This document shows, in pieces, positions 16,788 to 26,422 of a stretch of DNA of 64,000 nt (position 1 is its first letter; each line of letters begins with the position of its first letter). The notes beneath the pieces are model-generated. The model did no database searches. It saw nothing but the letters and a program-made list of their open reading frames with translations, and had not been told where the DNA came from. Position numbers and translations under genes: made by a program. This DNA is from Devosia riboflavina (GTDB taxonomy: Bacteria; Pseudomonadota; Alphaproteobacteria; Rhizobiales; Devosiaceae), in the NCBI RefSeq assembly GCF_000743575.1, contig NZ_JQGC01000002.1, forward strand, positions 124,001 through 188,000, written 5' to 3'.

Positions 16788-16801
16788 TTGCATGGATGCA
16801 A
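16788..16801. promoter_or_regulatory. Candidate operator in the dehydratase-dgoK divergent region
   Basis: TTGCAT-GG-ATGCAA is a perfect 6-bp inverted repeat with a 2-bp centre, placed in the 286-bp gap between the divergent dehydratase and dgoK genes, next to an AT-rich stretch (16768-16790). Such a site would fit a sugar-acid responsive repressor. No regulator gene is in the cluster. An open frame at 16753-16965 over this area does not look coding. Confidence 0.4.
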
Positions 16802-16961
16802 CAGACCCCAGATGTGCCGAAACGCTCAGAAAATCTTACCGATGGAGGGGATCATCACCCGACGCTCGGGTAGCGCGTGCAGCGGAACGCCCTATTCAGA
16901 GCACGCGAAGCCCATTAGGGTCGCGCCGCATTCTGAAAGCGTTCGTCGAGGAGACTTTGGG

Positions 16962-17873
16962 TTGAGCGAATCTGTTGCGTGGATTGCTGTCGATTGGGGC
17001 ACATCCAATCTCAGGGGCTGGACAATTGATGGGCAAGGAAACGTCCTCGCTTCCCGCAGTTCGCCCAAGGGGATGGGCAAGCTCGCCCGCGAAGAATTTC
17101 CTGCGGCACTGGCCGAACTCCTCTCCGGTGTCGACCTCACCGGCCCCACCGACGTTCTCGTCTGCGGCATGGCCGGCGCCCGTCAGGGCTGGCTCGAAGC
17201 GCCCTATCTCGAAGCGCCGACCGACCTGCGCGGCCTCCTCAAGGGCGCCGTTCACCCCGATAGCGGTTCGGACAAGCTGAAAGTGTCGATCCTGCCCGGC
17301 GTCTGCCAGAAGCAGGGTGCCGACAATGTCATGCGCGGCGAGGAAACCCAGCTTCTCGGCCTCGCCAGCACCCTGCCCGGTTATTCCGGTCTCGTCTGCA
17401 TGCCCGGCACGCATTCGAAATGGGCACTGCTCGACGGCACCAAGATCGAGCATTTTACGACGGCCATGACCGGCGAGATGTTCGAGATTCTTTCCACGCA
17501 TTCGGTGCTGCGCCATTCGCTCGGGGGCGACCTCGATACGCCTGAGCGCGCCGAAGGATTCGGCGCAGGCGCCAGGGATGGGCTTGAGCATCCCGCCGAC
17601 CTTCTCGGCCAATTGTTCCGCGTCCGTGCCAGTGCCCTTGTCTCGGGCCGCCAGCCAGCCTGGTGCGCCGGCTATCTCTCGGGCCTGCTCATCGGCACCG
17701 AAATATCAGCCAATCGCCACCAGATAGGTAACGAACCCGTTCCACTGATCGGATCGCATGTGCTCTGCGCCCTCTATGGCCAGGTGCTGGAAATGGCCGG
17801 CGCTGCCGGCCGCCCCGTCGATGCTACTGCTGTCGTATTGGCCGGCCTCAAGGCCGCCCGCGACGCCGCCTAA
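16962..17873 (+). CDS. dgoK: 2-dehydro-3-deoxygalactonokinase
   Basis: 303 residues from the TTG at 16962, which has GAGGAG nine bases ahead and opens LSESVAWIAVDWGTSNLRGW, the true N-terminus; the frame is open further upstream but those codons resemble nothing. AVDWGTSNLR is the phosphate-1 motif of the ASKHA kinase fold, and VCMPGTHSKWALLDG and VCGMAGARQGW are DgoK signatures. It phosphorylates 2-keto-3-deoxygalactonate with ATP at C6. It is the first gene of a four-gene plus-strand operon, 11 nt ahead of dgoA. The cytosolic De Ley-Doudoroff galactose route is the clear context. Confidence 0.92.
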   Translation: MSESVAWIAVDWGTSNLRGWTIDGQGNVLASRSSPKGMGKLAREEFPAALAELLSGVDLTGPTDVLVCGMAGARQGWLEAPYLEAPTDLRGLLKGAVHPDSGSDKLKVSILPGVCQKQGADNVMRGEETQLLGLASTLPGYSGLVCMPGTHSKWALLDGTKIEHFTTAMTGEMFEILSTHSVLRHSLGGDLDTPERAEGFGAGARDGLEHPADLLGQLFRVRASALVSGRQPAWCAGYLSGLLIGTEISANRHQIGNEPVPLIGSHVLCALYGQVLEMAGAAGRPVDATAVVLAGLKAARDAA

Positions 17874-17884
17874 GGAAACACGCC

Positions 17885-18496
17885 ATGTCCCATCGCCACA
17901 TCATCGCCATCCTGCGTGGCATCACCAATGACGAGGCCGTTCCGGTCTGCACGGCTCTCGTCGAAGCCGGCATCACGCTCATCGAAGTGCCGCTGAATTC
18001 GCCTAATGCGCTCGAAAGCATTTCGCGCGCTGTCAAGGCGCTGTCCGACCGTGCCGAGATCGGCGCCGGCACCGTTCTGACCGAGGAAAACGTGCGCGCC
18101 GTCGCTGCCGCCGGCGGCACTTTCATTGTCTCGCCCGATACCAATGCAGCCGTTATCGCCGAGACGGTGAAGCTCGGCCTCAAATCCTATCCGGGCGTGT
18201 TCTCGCCCAGCGATGCCTTCACGGCGATCCGCACTGGCGCGACCGGGCTGAAATTCTTCCCGGCAGAAGTGCTGGGTTCCAAGGGCATCAAGGCTATGAA
18301 AGCGGTGCTCCCGCCTGACCTCCCGCTCTATGCCGTCGGCGGGGCCAATCCCGACAATTTCGACGAGTTCTTCGCCGTCGGCTGCGCCGGCTTCGGCCTT
18401 GGCACCTACATTTACAAGCCGGGCATGAGCGTCACCGAAGTCGCCGAGCGCGCGGCCACCGCTGTTGCTGCCTATGACAAGGGAGCAAAGGCATGA
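17885..18496 (+). CDS. dgoA: 2-dehydro-3-deoxy-6-phosphogalactonate aldolase
   Basis: 203 residues of the KDPG/KDPGal class I aldolase family. IIAILRG near the N-terminus, IEVPLNSPNALESI, GAGTVLTEENV, and GLKFFPAE carrying the Schiff-base lysine are all present, with the phosphate-binding VGGANPDNF and GFGLGTYIYKPG. It splits KDPGal into pyruvate and glyceraldehyde 3-phosphate. The IEVPLNSP variant in place of the KDPG-type ITLRT strand favours the galactonate-specific branch. AAGGAAA precedes the ATG; its stop overlaps the lactonase start by four bases. Confidence 0.92.
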   Translation: MSHRHIIAILRGITNDEAVPVCTALVEAGITLIEVPLNSPNALESISRAVKALSDRAEIGAGTVLTEENVRAVAAAGGTFIVSPDTNAAVIAETVKLGLKSYPGVFSPSDAFTAIRTGATGLKFFPAEVLGSKGIKAMKAVLPPDLPLYAVGGANPDNFDEFFAVGCAGFGLGTYIYKPGMSVTEVAERAATAVAAYDKGAKA

Positions 18497-19368
18497 CCGA
18501 TACGGCGCGTCTTCTGATCGACAGCAAATGCGAATTGGGCGAAGGCCCGATCTGGCATGCCGAGCGCCAGCAGCTCTTCTGGTTCGACATCAACGAGCAA
18601 TCGCTGTTTGCCGCCAATGCGGATGGCGAAATCGAGGAAAGCTGGCTCTTCAACGAGACGGTTGCGGCCGCAGCGATCATTGACCGGGACCGGCTGGCCA
18701 TCGCCAGCGAAAACGGCCTGATCGAGTTTGACCTGCGCGTCGGCGGCATGAACCGGCTGCTCGATATCGAGCGTGAAATTCCGACCAACCGCACCAATGA
18801 CAGCCGCGTTCATCCGTCAGGCGCGTTCTGGATCGGTACGATGGTCAAGGAAGAAGGCCCGAAGGACGGCTCGGTCTACCACTATCGTGCTGGCGAGCTG
18901 ACAAAGATCATCGAGAACGTCGCCATTCCCAATGCGACCTGTTTCTCGCCGGACGGCCGGATCGCCTATTTCACCGATACGCCGACCAAGAAAATCCTGA
19001 AATGCGCGACCGATCCCGAGACCGGGCTGCCGGTCGGCGAGTGGGAACTGTTTGCCGACGTATCGGACCACCGCGGCTGGCCCGACGGCGCCGTGGTCGA
19101 TAGCGAAGGCTATCTCTGGAACGCTCGATGGGGCGGTAGCTGCGTCGTCCGCCATGCGCCCGACGGCTCGATCGATCGTGTCGTGGAAGTTCCCGTCAGC
19201 CAGGTTACCTGCCCCGCCTTTGGCGGCAAGGACCTCAAGACGCTGTTCATCACCACCGCCGCCAAGACGCTGACGGCCGGACAGCTCGCCGCAGAAAAAG
19301 TGGCCGGTGGCGTCTTTGCCATTGAGGTCGACGTTCCCGGCCTTCCTGAAACTCCCATAAAGCTCTGA
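18493..19368 (+). CDS. SMP-30/gluconolactonase family sugar lactonase
   Basis: 291 residues forming a six-bladed propeller. Expected metal ligands are the glutamate of ELGEGPIW (about 14-21), asparagine in TNDSRVHPSG and IPNATCFSPDG, and the aspartate of GWPDGAVVDSEGYLWNA. These lactonases open aldonolactones; placed between dgoA and a beta-galactosidase, galactono-1,4- or 1,5-lactone is the natural candidate, giving galactonate for the divergent dehydratase. The start overlaps the dgoA stop (ATGA), so the operon is translationally coupled. A galactose dehydrogenase to make the lactone is not in this window. Confidence 0.88.
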   Translation: MTDTARLLIDSKCELGEGPIWHAERQQLFWFDINEQSLFAANADGEIEESWLFNETVAAAAIIDRDRLAIASENGLIEFDLRVGGMNRLLDIEREIPTNRTNDSRVHPSGAFWIGTMVKEEGPKDGSVYHYRAGELTKIIENVAIPNATCFSPDGRIAYFTDTPTKKILKCATDPETGLPVGEWELFADVSDHRGWPDGAVVDSEGYLWNARWGGSCVVRHAPDGSIDRVVEVPVSQVTCPAFGGKDLKTLFITTAAKTLTAGQLAAEKVAGGVFAIEVDVPGLPETPIKL

Positions 19369-19377
19369 GACTACAAC

Positions 19378-21339
19378 ATGTCCATCAGTCCCACCCTCGG
19401 CGTTTGCTACTATCCCGAACACTGGCCTGAAGAGTGGTGGGACAAGGACGCGGCCCGCATGGCCGAGGTCGGCATCAAGTATGTCCGCATCGGCGAATTC
19501 GCCTGGTCGCGGCTGGAGCCGACTCCGGGCGATCTGCAGCTCGACTGGATGATCCGGGCCATGGACGTGCTGGGCAGTCACGGCCTCAAGGTCATCGTCG
19601 GCACGCCGACCGCGACGCCGCCGCGCTGGATGGTCGACAAGCATCCCGACATGCTGGCCGTCGATGCCCGCGGTCAGCGCAAAGGCTTTGGCTCGCGCCG
19701 CCATTACGACTTCTCGCATCTGCCCTATCGCGAGGAATCCGCGCGCATTACGCAGATTCTCGCCGATGCGCTCAGCGATCATCCCGCGCTCGGCGGCTGG
19801 CAGACCGACAATGAATATGGCTGCCACGGCACGACCTATTCCTATTCGCCAGCCGCGCTCGAAGGCTTCCGCAAGTGGCTAGCTGCCCGTTACGGGTCGA
19901 TCGAGGCACTGAACCAGGCCTGGGGCAATGTCTTCTGGTCGATGGAATACAATAGCTTCGAGCAGATCGAGCTGCCGAACCTCCTGGTTTGCGAGCCCAA
20001 CCCGATCCACGACCTCGACTTCCGCCGCTATTCGTCCGATCAAGTCAGCGCCTTCAACAAGGTTCAGTACGATATCCTGAAGGCCAAGCGGCCGGACCTG
20101 CCGGTCATCCATAACTTCATGAGCCGCTATACCGAGTTCGACCATTACGACCTGGCCGAAACGCTCGATGTCGCGAGCTGGGATTCCTACCCCATTGGCC
20201 ATCTCGCCGTGAGCGACGAGACCGAGGACATGAAGCGCCAATACATGCGCCAGGGCGATCCGGACAATGCGGCCTTCCACCACGATCTCTATCGCACCGT
20301 CGGCCACGGCCGCTGGTGGGTCATGGAACAGCAGCCCGGTCCAGTGAATTGGGCAAAGTTCAATCCCGATCCGCTACCGGGCATGGCCCGCCTCTGGGCC
20401 TGGGAAGCCTTCGCGCATGGCGCCGAAGTCGTCTCCTACTTCCGCTGGCGGCAGGCGCCGTTCGCGCAGGAGCAGATGCATGCCGGACTGCTGCGACCAG
20501 ACAGCGAGCCGGCGCCGGCCTATGGCGAAGCAAGCCAGGTGGCGGAGGAACTCAAGCTCACCAGCCTCGATGGTCCCGTAGGCAAGGCACGCGTCGCTGT
20601 CGTTTTCGATTATGACAGCGAGTGGGCTTGGGAGGTGCAGCCACAAGCCCAAGGCTTCAAGCACGGCGCGCATGTGCGTGACATCTACGCTGCCTTCCGC
20701 AAGCACGGCGTCGATATCGATATCCTGTCGCCCAAGACCAAGAGCTTTGCCGGATACGACATCGTCGCTATCCCGGCTCTCTTTGCCTGGACCGACGAGC
20801 TGCGCGAGGCAGTAGCCAGCTTTGAAGGTCATCTGCTGATCGGACCGCGCTCGGGATCGAAGACGAAGAATTTCTCCATTCCCGCTCGCCTCGGCCCGGA
20901 TCTGTCCCCCAACCTGCTCGATGCTCGCGTCACACGGGTGGACAGCATTCCCGCCCATGTTTCGGTCACCGTGAAGGGCGGCGGCTCGACGCGGCTGTGG
21001 CGTGAAAAGGTCGAGACGCGCGGCGAAGTGGTGATGGAAGACAATGAAGGCGTGCCGGTGCTGATCTCGCAGGGCAAGCTGTTCTATCTCACCGCGAGCG
21101 GTGACCGGGCGCTGATGCAGCGCATTGCGGACTATCTCATTGCCGAGGCAGACCTGCCGATCCTCAACCTGCCGGCCGGCGTCCGCGCCCGGAGCCGCGG
21201 CGGTTACCGCATCTATGTGAACTACTCAGCGAGCGCCGCCACACTGAGCCCGGCCGCAGACGAAAGCGGCTACGTTATCGGCGAAATGGAAGTGCCGGCC
21301 GCCGGCGTTACCGTGGCAAAACTCGCCACGGCCGGCTGA
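19378..21339 (+). CDS. GH42 family beta-galactosidase
   Basis: 653 residues with the three GH42 domains: TIM barrel (about 1-390), beta-galactosidase trimerisation domain (about 400-600) and a small C-terminal beta domain. The acid/base is E146 in WQTDNEYG and the nucleophile E317 in WWVMEQQPG; the N-terminus GVCYYPEHWPEEWW is diagnostic. No signal peptide is present, so galactosides must be imported first. It ends the dgoK-dgoA-lactonase operon, nine bases after the lactonase. Its last 32 nt overlap the 3' end of comEC on the other strand. GH42 enzymes often prefer galacto-oligosaccharides or arabinopyranosides to lactose. Confidence 0.93.
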   Translation: MSISPTLGVCYYPEHWPEEWWDKDAARMAEVGIKYVRIGEFAWSRLEPTPGDLQLDWMIRAMDVLGSHGLKVIVGTPTATPPRWMVDKHPDMLAVDARGQRKGFGSRRHYDFSHLPYREESARITQILADALSDHPALGGWQTDNEYGCHGTTYSYSPAALEGFRKWLAARYGSIEALNQAWGNVFWSMEYNSFEQIELPNLLVCEPNPIHDLDFRRYSSDQVSAFNKVQYDILKAKRPDLPVIHNFMSRYTEFDHYDLAETLDVASWDSYPIGHLAVSDETEDMKRQYMRQGDPDNAAFHHDLYRTVGHGRWWVMEQQPGPVNWAKFNPDPLPGMARLWAWEAFAHGAEVVSYFRWRQAPFAQEQMHAGLLRPDSEPAPAYGEASQVAEELKLTSLDGPVGKARVAVVFDYDSEWAWEVQPQAQGFKHGAHVRDIYAAFRKHGVDIDILSPKTKSFAGYDIVAIPALFAWTDELREAVASFEGHLLIGPRSGSKTKNFSIPARLGPDLSPNLLDARVTRVDSIPAHVSVTVKGGGSTRLWREKVETRGEVVMEDNEGVPVLISQGKLFYLTASGDRALMQRIADYLIAEADLPILNLPAGVRARSRGGYRIYVNYSASAATLSPAADESGYVIGEMEVPAAGVTVAKLATAG

Positions 21340-23443
21340 GCGTTTCAATGGCCGGGCGGATTTCGAACCGCCCGGCTGTTTTGTCCCAGCGGAGCCAATG
21401 GACACCGCCGCGCGCCAAGTCCTGCGCGGTGATGATCTGACCAGAAGCACCGCAGCCCTTGGGCGCCGAAATGCGCGTAATGATAAGGTTCTGACCGAAA
21501 CAGTCCTCAGGAAATGCAGCAGCGTTGCGGATCACCGCGATGCTGAATTTTTCGGTGCTCACGATGCACCCGAGGCTGTCGCAATGGGCGCCCGAATGCG
21601 TCTGGGCGATCTCAGTTTGAAAATGCTGGCTCCAGACGTCGACGGCAAAGCTGCCCGTGCGGCCAGTGACGAGGCCCATGCCCGCGCCGTCACGGACGGC
21701 AACGGCCTGGGTCGTATCGGCAATGAGCACGTCCGGCCGAGGGGCAAAGCCGAAGAGCAGAATGGCTGGAAGCACTATGGCCGGAGCCAGGAGACGCCAG
21801 CGGCCTTCGATGAAGGCGAACCACGCTAGAGCGGCCAGGCCGGCTAGCAGCGTCCAACCGGCGAGAATTGGATTGCCGGTGAGGTTGGTGCTCCAGGCTG
21901 CGACCAATTCGGCGACATCCACCATACGATCGATGTTCCAACCCATCAGCTTGAGGAATGGGCCGTCGAGGCCGAATGGCGTGGCCAGAATGGCAAGCAC
22001 GCCGAACCACATGATGAGGCTGACAAAAGGTAGCGCCAGCACATTGCCGAGGACGCCGAGGGGCGCTGTTTGCTGGAAGTGGTAAGCGGAGAAGAGCAGT
22101 GTCGCGGCGCCGGCGACGAAGCTGGTCCAGGCCGTTGCCGAAACGAAGCGTAACGCACGCTCGACGCTTCCGCCGGTTGCCGGGGGAGAGAGGCGCGGCA
22201 GCTCGTAAATGCCGATGAGCGCCACCACTGCGGCGAAGGAGAGCTGGAAACTGGCACGGAAGACGCTGGCCGGGTCGATGATGATGATCACCAGCGCAGC
22301 AATGGCGACATTGCGCATGGTCAGGGCGCGCCGCCCGGCGAGGACGGCGCCGAAGATCAGGGCCAGCATCAGGGTCGAGCGGAAGGCGGGCACATTGTCC
22401 ATGCCGCCGGCGAGGAGCAGATAGCCGAAGGCGGCGGAGAGGCCGGCTATTGCAGCGATCTGCTTGTTGGGCCAGGTCAGCGCCATGGGCAAGCACGCGA
22501 GCGCCAGCCGCAACAGCCAGAAAATGCCACCGGCAACGATGGAGAGGTGAAGCCCCGAGATCGAGTAGACATGGGCAAGGCCGGAGGCGGCCATGACATC
22601 TCGGGTTTCGTCGCTGATGGCGCTCTGATCGCCCATCATCATGGCCCGACCAATCGCAGCGCTGGCGCCCTCAAGCGCGAGGTCGATCCGCTCACCAATA
22701 TGATTGCGGAGCGCCTGTACACGTCGAGCGATGTCGCCATCATCGCCTTGATCCACGATTTCGACCGGACCGACGGCGTTGCCATAGGCACCGATGCCGG
22801 CGAAGTAGGCATGGAATTGTCCATCGAAGGCGCCGGGCAGAATTGGGCCGGGCACAGAGGCTAACCTTACCTGCGCCTCGATCCTGTCGCCGACTTCGAC
22901 CTTTAGCTCGGATGGCAGGAGTACGCGCGCTCGCCGGATCGGCAGTTCGCGCGCCTCGTCGAGTGGGCGGATGGAGGAGACGATGGCGCGGATACCGTTT
23001 GCGTCAGCAGACAGAACCTCATCCACGCGGGCCGAATAGGTGCCGTAAGCGGGAACCGACAGCATGGGTGTGCCGAAGGCCAGGCCGTGCAGCGCGAGGA
23101 GACAAAAGCCGAGCCACGCCGCGGACAACTGGATTGCCACGCGAAGACCGGCAAGCGAGTGCGACAGCATCGCCAGCACCAGACATAGAGTAACGCCGAG
23201 CGAACCGATCACGAAGTGGAAGGCCGCAGGTTCGGCGGGCAGCAGCGCGTAGACGACAAGCCCAAAGATGAGGCTGAAGGGCAGAAGCACGAAGAGACGT
23301 CGTTGCTCGGCGGCACCTACGACGGCTGACCAGATGGACTGCCACGCAAGCGATGGAAATGCCTTAGTCTGCCAGCGGCGCGGGCGTGCGAGGGCCGGCA
23401 CGCCCAGCACAATTTCCCCTCCACTGGCCCCCTGCCCCTGCAC
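21308..23443 (-). CDS. comEC: ComEC/Rec2 family DNA uptake channel protein
   Basis: 711 residues from a GTG preceded by AGGGG six bases away. It has N-terminal membrane helices, a DUF4131-type soluble domain (about 130-250), then the competence domain with [23 protein letters not shown] and at least ten hydrophobic segments to about residue 590. A C-terminal soluble tail lacks a full metallo-beta-lactamase domain. ComEC carries single-stranded DNA across the inner membrane. It is divergent from gltX by 77 bp, an order I know from other Hyphomicrobiales, where lexA normally lies directly downstream. Its 3' end overlaps the convergent GH42 gene by 32 nt. Confidence 0.88.
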   Translation of the reverse strand: MQGQGASGGEIVLGVPALARPRRWQTKAFPSLAWQSIWSAVVGAAEQRRLFVLLPFSLIFGLVVYALLPAEPAAFHFVIGSLGVTLCLVLAMLSHSLAGLRVAIQLSAAWLGFCLLALHGLAFGTPMLSVPAYGTYSARVDEVLSADANGIRAIVSSIRPLDEARELPIRRARVLLPSELKVEVGDRIEAQVRLASVPGPILPGAFDGQFHAYFAGIGAYGNAVGPVEIVDQGDDGDIARRVQALRNHIGERIDLALEGASAAIGRAMMMGDQSAISDETRDVMAASGLAHVYSISGLHLSIVAGGIFWLLRLALACLPMALTWPNKQIAAIAGLSAAFGYLLLAGGMDNVPAFRSTLMLALIFGAVLAGRRALTMRNVAIAALVIIIIDPASVFRASFQLSFAAVVALIGIYELPRLSPPATGGSVERALRFVSATAWTSFVAGAATLLFSAYHFQQTAPLGVLGNVLALPFVSLIMWFGVLAILATPFGLDGPFLKLMGWNIDRMVDVAELVAAWSTNLTGNPILAGWTLLAGLAALAWFAFIEGRWRLLAPAIVLPAILLFGFAPRPDVLIADTTQAVAVRDGAGMGLVTGRTGSFAVDVWSQHFQTEIAQTHSGAHCDSLGCIVSTEKFSIAVIRNAAAFPEDCFGQNLIITRISAPKGCGASGQIITAQDLARGGVHWLRWDKTAGRFEIRPAIETLSRPWRVLPR
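21351..21384 (+). terminator. Terminator of the galactoside operon, inside comEC
   Basis: GCCGGGCGG (21351-21359) and CCGCCCGGC (21368-21376) form a perfect 9-bp stem followed by TGTTTTGTCC on the plus strand. It lies 12 nt after the GH42 stop and falls within the comEC coding region on the opposite strand. Confidence 0.7.
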
Positions 23444-23520
23444 TGCGCACCCCTGCCCTTGCGCTCAAGCCCGCCTATGCTACACACGGCCCGAAATTCC
23501 CTCAATTCGTTCCGGTTATC

Positions 23521-24933
23521 ATGTCCCAGGTTGTTACTCGTTTTGCTCCTTCCCCTACCGGGTACCTGCATATCGGCGGCGCCCGTACGGCCCTGTTCAG
23601 CTGGGCCTATGCTCAGAACAAGGGCGGCAAGATGCTGCTGCGCATTGAGGATACTGACCGCGAACGTTCGACCGAAGCTGCCGTCGTGGCCCTGATCGAT
23701 GGTCTCAAGTGGCTTGGCCTCGACTGGGAAGGCGAGCCGATCAGCCAGTTTGCCCGCGCTTCGCGTCACGCCGAGGTTGCCCATGAGCTGGTGAAGATGG
23801 GCCATGCCTATTATTGCTACTGCTCGCCGGAAGAGCTGGACCAGATGCGCGAAGAAGCCCGCGCCGCCGGCAAGCCGCCGCGCTATAACGGCTATTGGCG
23901 CGATCGCGACCCGAAGGAAGCGCCGGCTGGCATTTCGCCTGTTATCCGCATCAAGGCGCCGCTGACGGGCGAGATCGTGGTCAATGATCACGTGCAGGGC
24001 AAGGTCGTGTTCAAGACCGAGAACCTCGACGACTTCATCATCCTGCGCTCGGACGGCACGCCGACCTATATGCATGCGGTGGTGGTCGACGATCATGATA
24101 TGGGCGTCACCCACATCATCCGCGGCGACGACCACCTGACCAATGCCGCCCGCCAGATCATCATCTACAATGCCATGGGCTGGACCGTGCCGGAGATGGC
24201 GCATATCCCGCTGATCCATGGCCCGGATGGCGCCAAGCTTTCCAAGCGCCACGGTGCGCTGGGCGTCGAAGCCTATCGCCAGATGGGCTATCTGCCGGCA
24301 GCGCTGCGCAACTATCTCGCCCGCCTCGGCTGGAGCCATGGCGACGAGGAAATCTTCTCGACCGAGCAGATGGTGGAGTGGTTCAGCCTCGAAGCGCTCA
24401 ACAAGGGCGCGGCGCGCTTCGACTTCGTCAAGCTCGAAAACATCAACGGCCACTATATCCGCGAGGCCGATCCGACCTATCTCTACAACGTCATGATCGA
24501 CACGGCCAAGGAAGTCGGCCGCGAAGAGGATGCAAAGGGCCTGATGGCGAACCACAACACCGTGCTGGCCGCCCTGCCCGAGTTGCAGCCGCGCGCCAAG
24601 ACCGTGCTGGAACTCATCGACCTCGCGCAGTTCATCTACGCCCTGCGCCCGATCACGCCAGACGCTGCCGCAGCAGCCCTGCTGACGCCGGAGGCCAAGG
24701 TGGTTCTCGCCGGTATTGCCGAAACGTTAGGGGGCCTTGCCGATTGGTCAGTGCCGGCCATTGATGCGGCCATGCGCGAACTGGCCGAAGCCAAGGGTCT
24801 CAAGCTCGGAAAGCTCGCCCAGCCGTTGCGCGCAGCCCTTACGGGGCGCACGGTTTCGCCGGGAATCTTCGAGGTCATGGTGCTTATCGGCCGCGAAGAA
24901 TCGATGGCACGTTTGCATGACCAAATCGCTTAA
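23521..24933 (+). CDS. gltX: Glutamate--tRNA ligase
   Basis: 470 residues starting [20 protein letters not shown]; an in-frame extension to 23386 overlaps the comEC start and is rejected. The class I motifs are HIGG (HIGH form) near residue 17 and KLSKRHG (KMSKS form) near residue 240, with [11 protein letters not shown] between. It charges tRNA-Glu in the cytosol, and many alphaproteobacteria use such an enzyme also to misacylate tRNA-Gln for GatCAB. Followed by a GCAGAGG-GTAA-CCTCTGC hairpin (24945-24962) without a T-run, then gltA. Confidence 0.96.
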   Translation: MSQVVTRFAPSPTGYLHIGGARTALFSWAYAQNKGGKMLLRIEDTDRERSTEAAVVALIDGLKWLGLDWEGEPISQFARASRHAEVAHELVKMGHAYYCYCSPEELDQMREEARAAGKPPRYNGYWRDRDPKEAPAGISPVIRIKAPLTGEIVVNDHVQGKVVFKTENLDDFIILRSDGTPTYMHAVVVDDHDMGVTHIIRGDDHLTNAARQIIIYNAMGWTVPEMAHIPLIHGPDGAKLSKRHGALGVEAYRQMGYLPAALRNYLARLGWSHGDEEIFSTEQMVEWFSLEALNKGAARFDFVKLENINGHYIREADPTYLYNVMIDTAKEVGREEDAKGLMANHNTVLAALPELQPRAKTVLELIDLAQFIYALRPITPDAAAAALLTPEAKVVLAGIAETLGGLADWSVPAIDAAMRELAEAKGLKLGKLAQPLRAALTGRTVSPGIFEVMVLIGREESMARLHDQIA

Positions 24934-25087
24934 GAAACGGGCTCGCAGAGGGTAACCTCTGCTTACCTATCGGTTGCCTCGGCGGGGCAAAAACTGATAC
25001 CTCTGCGGGCAGCAATCGGCACCGCTGGAGGTGCTGCCCCGCTTCACCTTCCTTCCCTCGGAGCGTGGGCAAAACGAGGAGAGCTCA

Positions 25088-26377
25088 ATGACCGAAAAAG
25101 TCGCCAAACTCGTCGTCGGAGACCAGACCGTCGAATTTCCAATCCTGAGCGGAACGGTAGGTCCGGATGTCGTCGACATCCGCACGCTCTACGCCAAGAC
25201 TGGACTGTTCACCTACGATCCGGGCTTTACCTCGACGGCAGCCTGCGACAGCGCCATCACCTATATCGATGGTGACAAGGGCGAACTCCTCTATCGGGGC
25301 TACCCGATCGAACAGCTCGCCGAAAAATCGAACTATCTCGAAGTCTGCTACCTGCTGCTCTACGGCAACCTGCCGACCAAGGCGCAGTTCAAGGAATTCG
25401 AAGAGCTGGTGACCAAGCACACCATGGTGCACGAGCAGATGCACTATTTCTATCGCGGCTTCCGTCGCGATGCGCATCCGATGGCTGTGATGACTGGCGT
25501 CGTTGGCGCAATGGCCGCGTTCTACCACGACTCGACCGACATCAACGATCCGCAGCAGCGCGAGATCGCCTCGATCCGCATGATCGCGAAGATCCCGACG
25601 CTTGCGGCAATGGCCTACAAGTACTCGGTGGGCCAGCCCTTTGTGTACCCGCGTAACGATCTCGACTACGCCTCGAACTTCCTCCACATGTGCTTCTCGG
25701 TGCCGGCGGAAGAATACAAGGTGAACCCGGAAATCGCTCGCGCGATGGACCTGATCTTCACGCTCCATGCCGATCACGAGCAGAACGCGTCCACCTCGAC
25801 CGTTCGTCTCTCGGGTTCATCCGATGCCAATCCGTTCGCCTGTATCGCTGCCGGCGTGGCCTGCCTCTGGGGCCCTGCCCATGGCGGCGCCAACGAAGCG
25901 GCACTCAATATGCTGCGCGAAATCGGCACCGTGGATCGCATTCCCGAATATATCGCGCGCGCCAAGGACAAGAACGACCCGTTCCGCCTGATGGGCTTTG
26001 GTCACCGCGTCTACAAGAACTACGATCCGCGCGCCAAGGTCATGCAGGAAACTGCAAACCGCGTGCTCGATCTGCTCGGCGTCGAAAACAACCCGACGCT
26101 GCAGGTTGCCAAGGAACTTGAGCGCATCGCGCTGTCGGACCCGTATTTCGTCGACCGCAAGCTCTATCCGAACGTCGACTTCTATTCGGGCGTGATCCTG
26201 GATGCGATCGGCTTCCCGACCTCGATGTTCACCGTTCTCTTCGCCGTGGCCCGCACCGTTGGCTGGATCAGCCAGTGGAAGGAAATGATCGGCGACCCGC
26301 AAAAGAAGATCGGGCGTCCGCGCCAGCTCTATAATGGCTCGGTAGCCCGCGACTATTCCGAGATCGGCGCCCGCTAA
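25088..26377 (+). CDS. gltA: Citrate synthase
   Basis: 429 residues, the length of the large hexameric proteobacterial enzyme. The ATG at 25088 has GAGGAG nine bases before it. Catalytic and binding motifs are present: [27 protein letters not shown] with an active-site histidine, [15 protein letters not shown] with a second histidine, and PNVDFYSG with the catalytic aspartate. It condenses oxaloacetate and acetyl-CoA to citrate in the TCA cycle. Convergent with lpxB across a short terminator. The 154-bp gap after gltX may carry its own promoter. Confidence 0.97.
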   Translation: MTEKVAKLVVGDQTVEFPILSGTVGPDVVDIRTLYAKTGLFTYDPGFTSTAACDSAITYIDGDKGELLYRGYPIEQLAEKSNYLEVCYLLLYGNLPTKAQFKEFEELVTKHTMVHEQMHYFYRGFRRDAHPMAVMTGVVGAMAAFYHDSTDINDPQQREIASIRMIAKIPTLAAMAYKYSVGQPFVYPRNDLDYASNFLHMCFSVPAEEYKVNPEIARAMDLIFTLHADHEQNASTSTVRLSGSSDANPFACIAAGVACLWGPAHGGANEAALNMLREIGTVDRIPEYIARAKDKNDPFRLMGFGHRVYKNYDPRAKVMQETANRVLDLLGVENNPTLQVAKELERIALSDPYFVDRKLYPNVDFYSGVILDAIGFPTSMFTVLFAVARTVGWISQWKEMIGDPQKKIGRPRQLYNGSVARDYSEIGAR

Positions 26378-26395
26378 TCTCAGTATCGAAATGAA

Positions 26396-26421
26396 AATGA
26401 CCCCGCCTTGGCGGGGTCATT
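26396..26421. terminator. Bidirectional terminator between gltA and lpxB
   Basis: AATGACCCCGC (26396-26406) and GCGGGGTCATT (26411-26421) form a perfect 11-bp stem with loop CTTG. On the minus strand it is followed by TTCATTTCG directly after the lpxB stop; on the plus strand the tail TGCTATTTGG is weaker. Confidence 0.85.
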
Positions 26422-26422
26422 G

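Noticed and set aside
16753..16965. Small plus-strand frame in the dehydratase-dgoK gap
   Set aside because: Codon use is unlike neighbouring genes, there is no Shine-Dalgarno, and it overlaps the probable operator and the dgoK start.
23386..23520. Upstream extension of gltX
   Set aside because: It overlaps the comEC start on the other strand, and the conserved GltX N-terminus begins at 23521.
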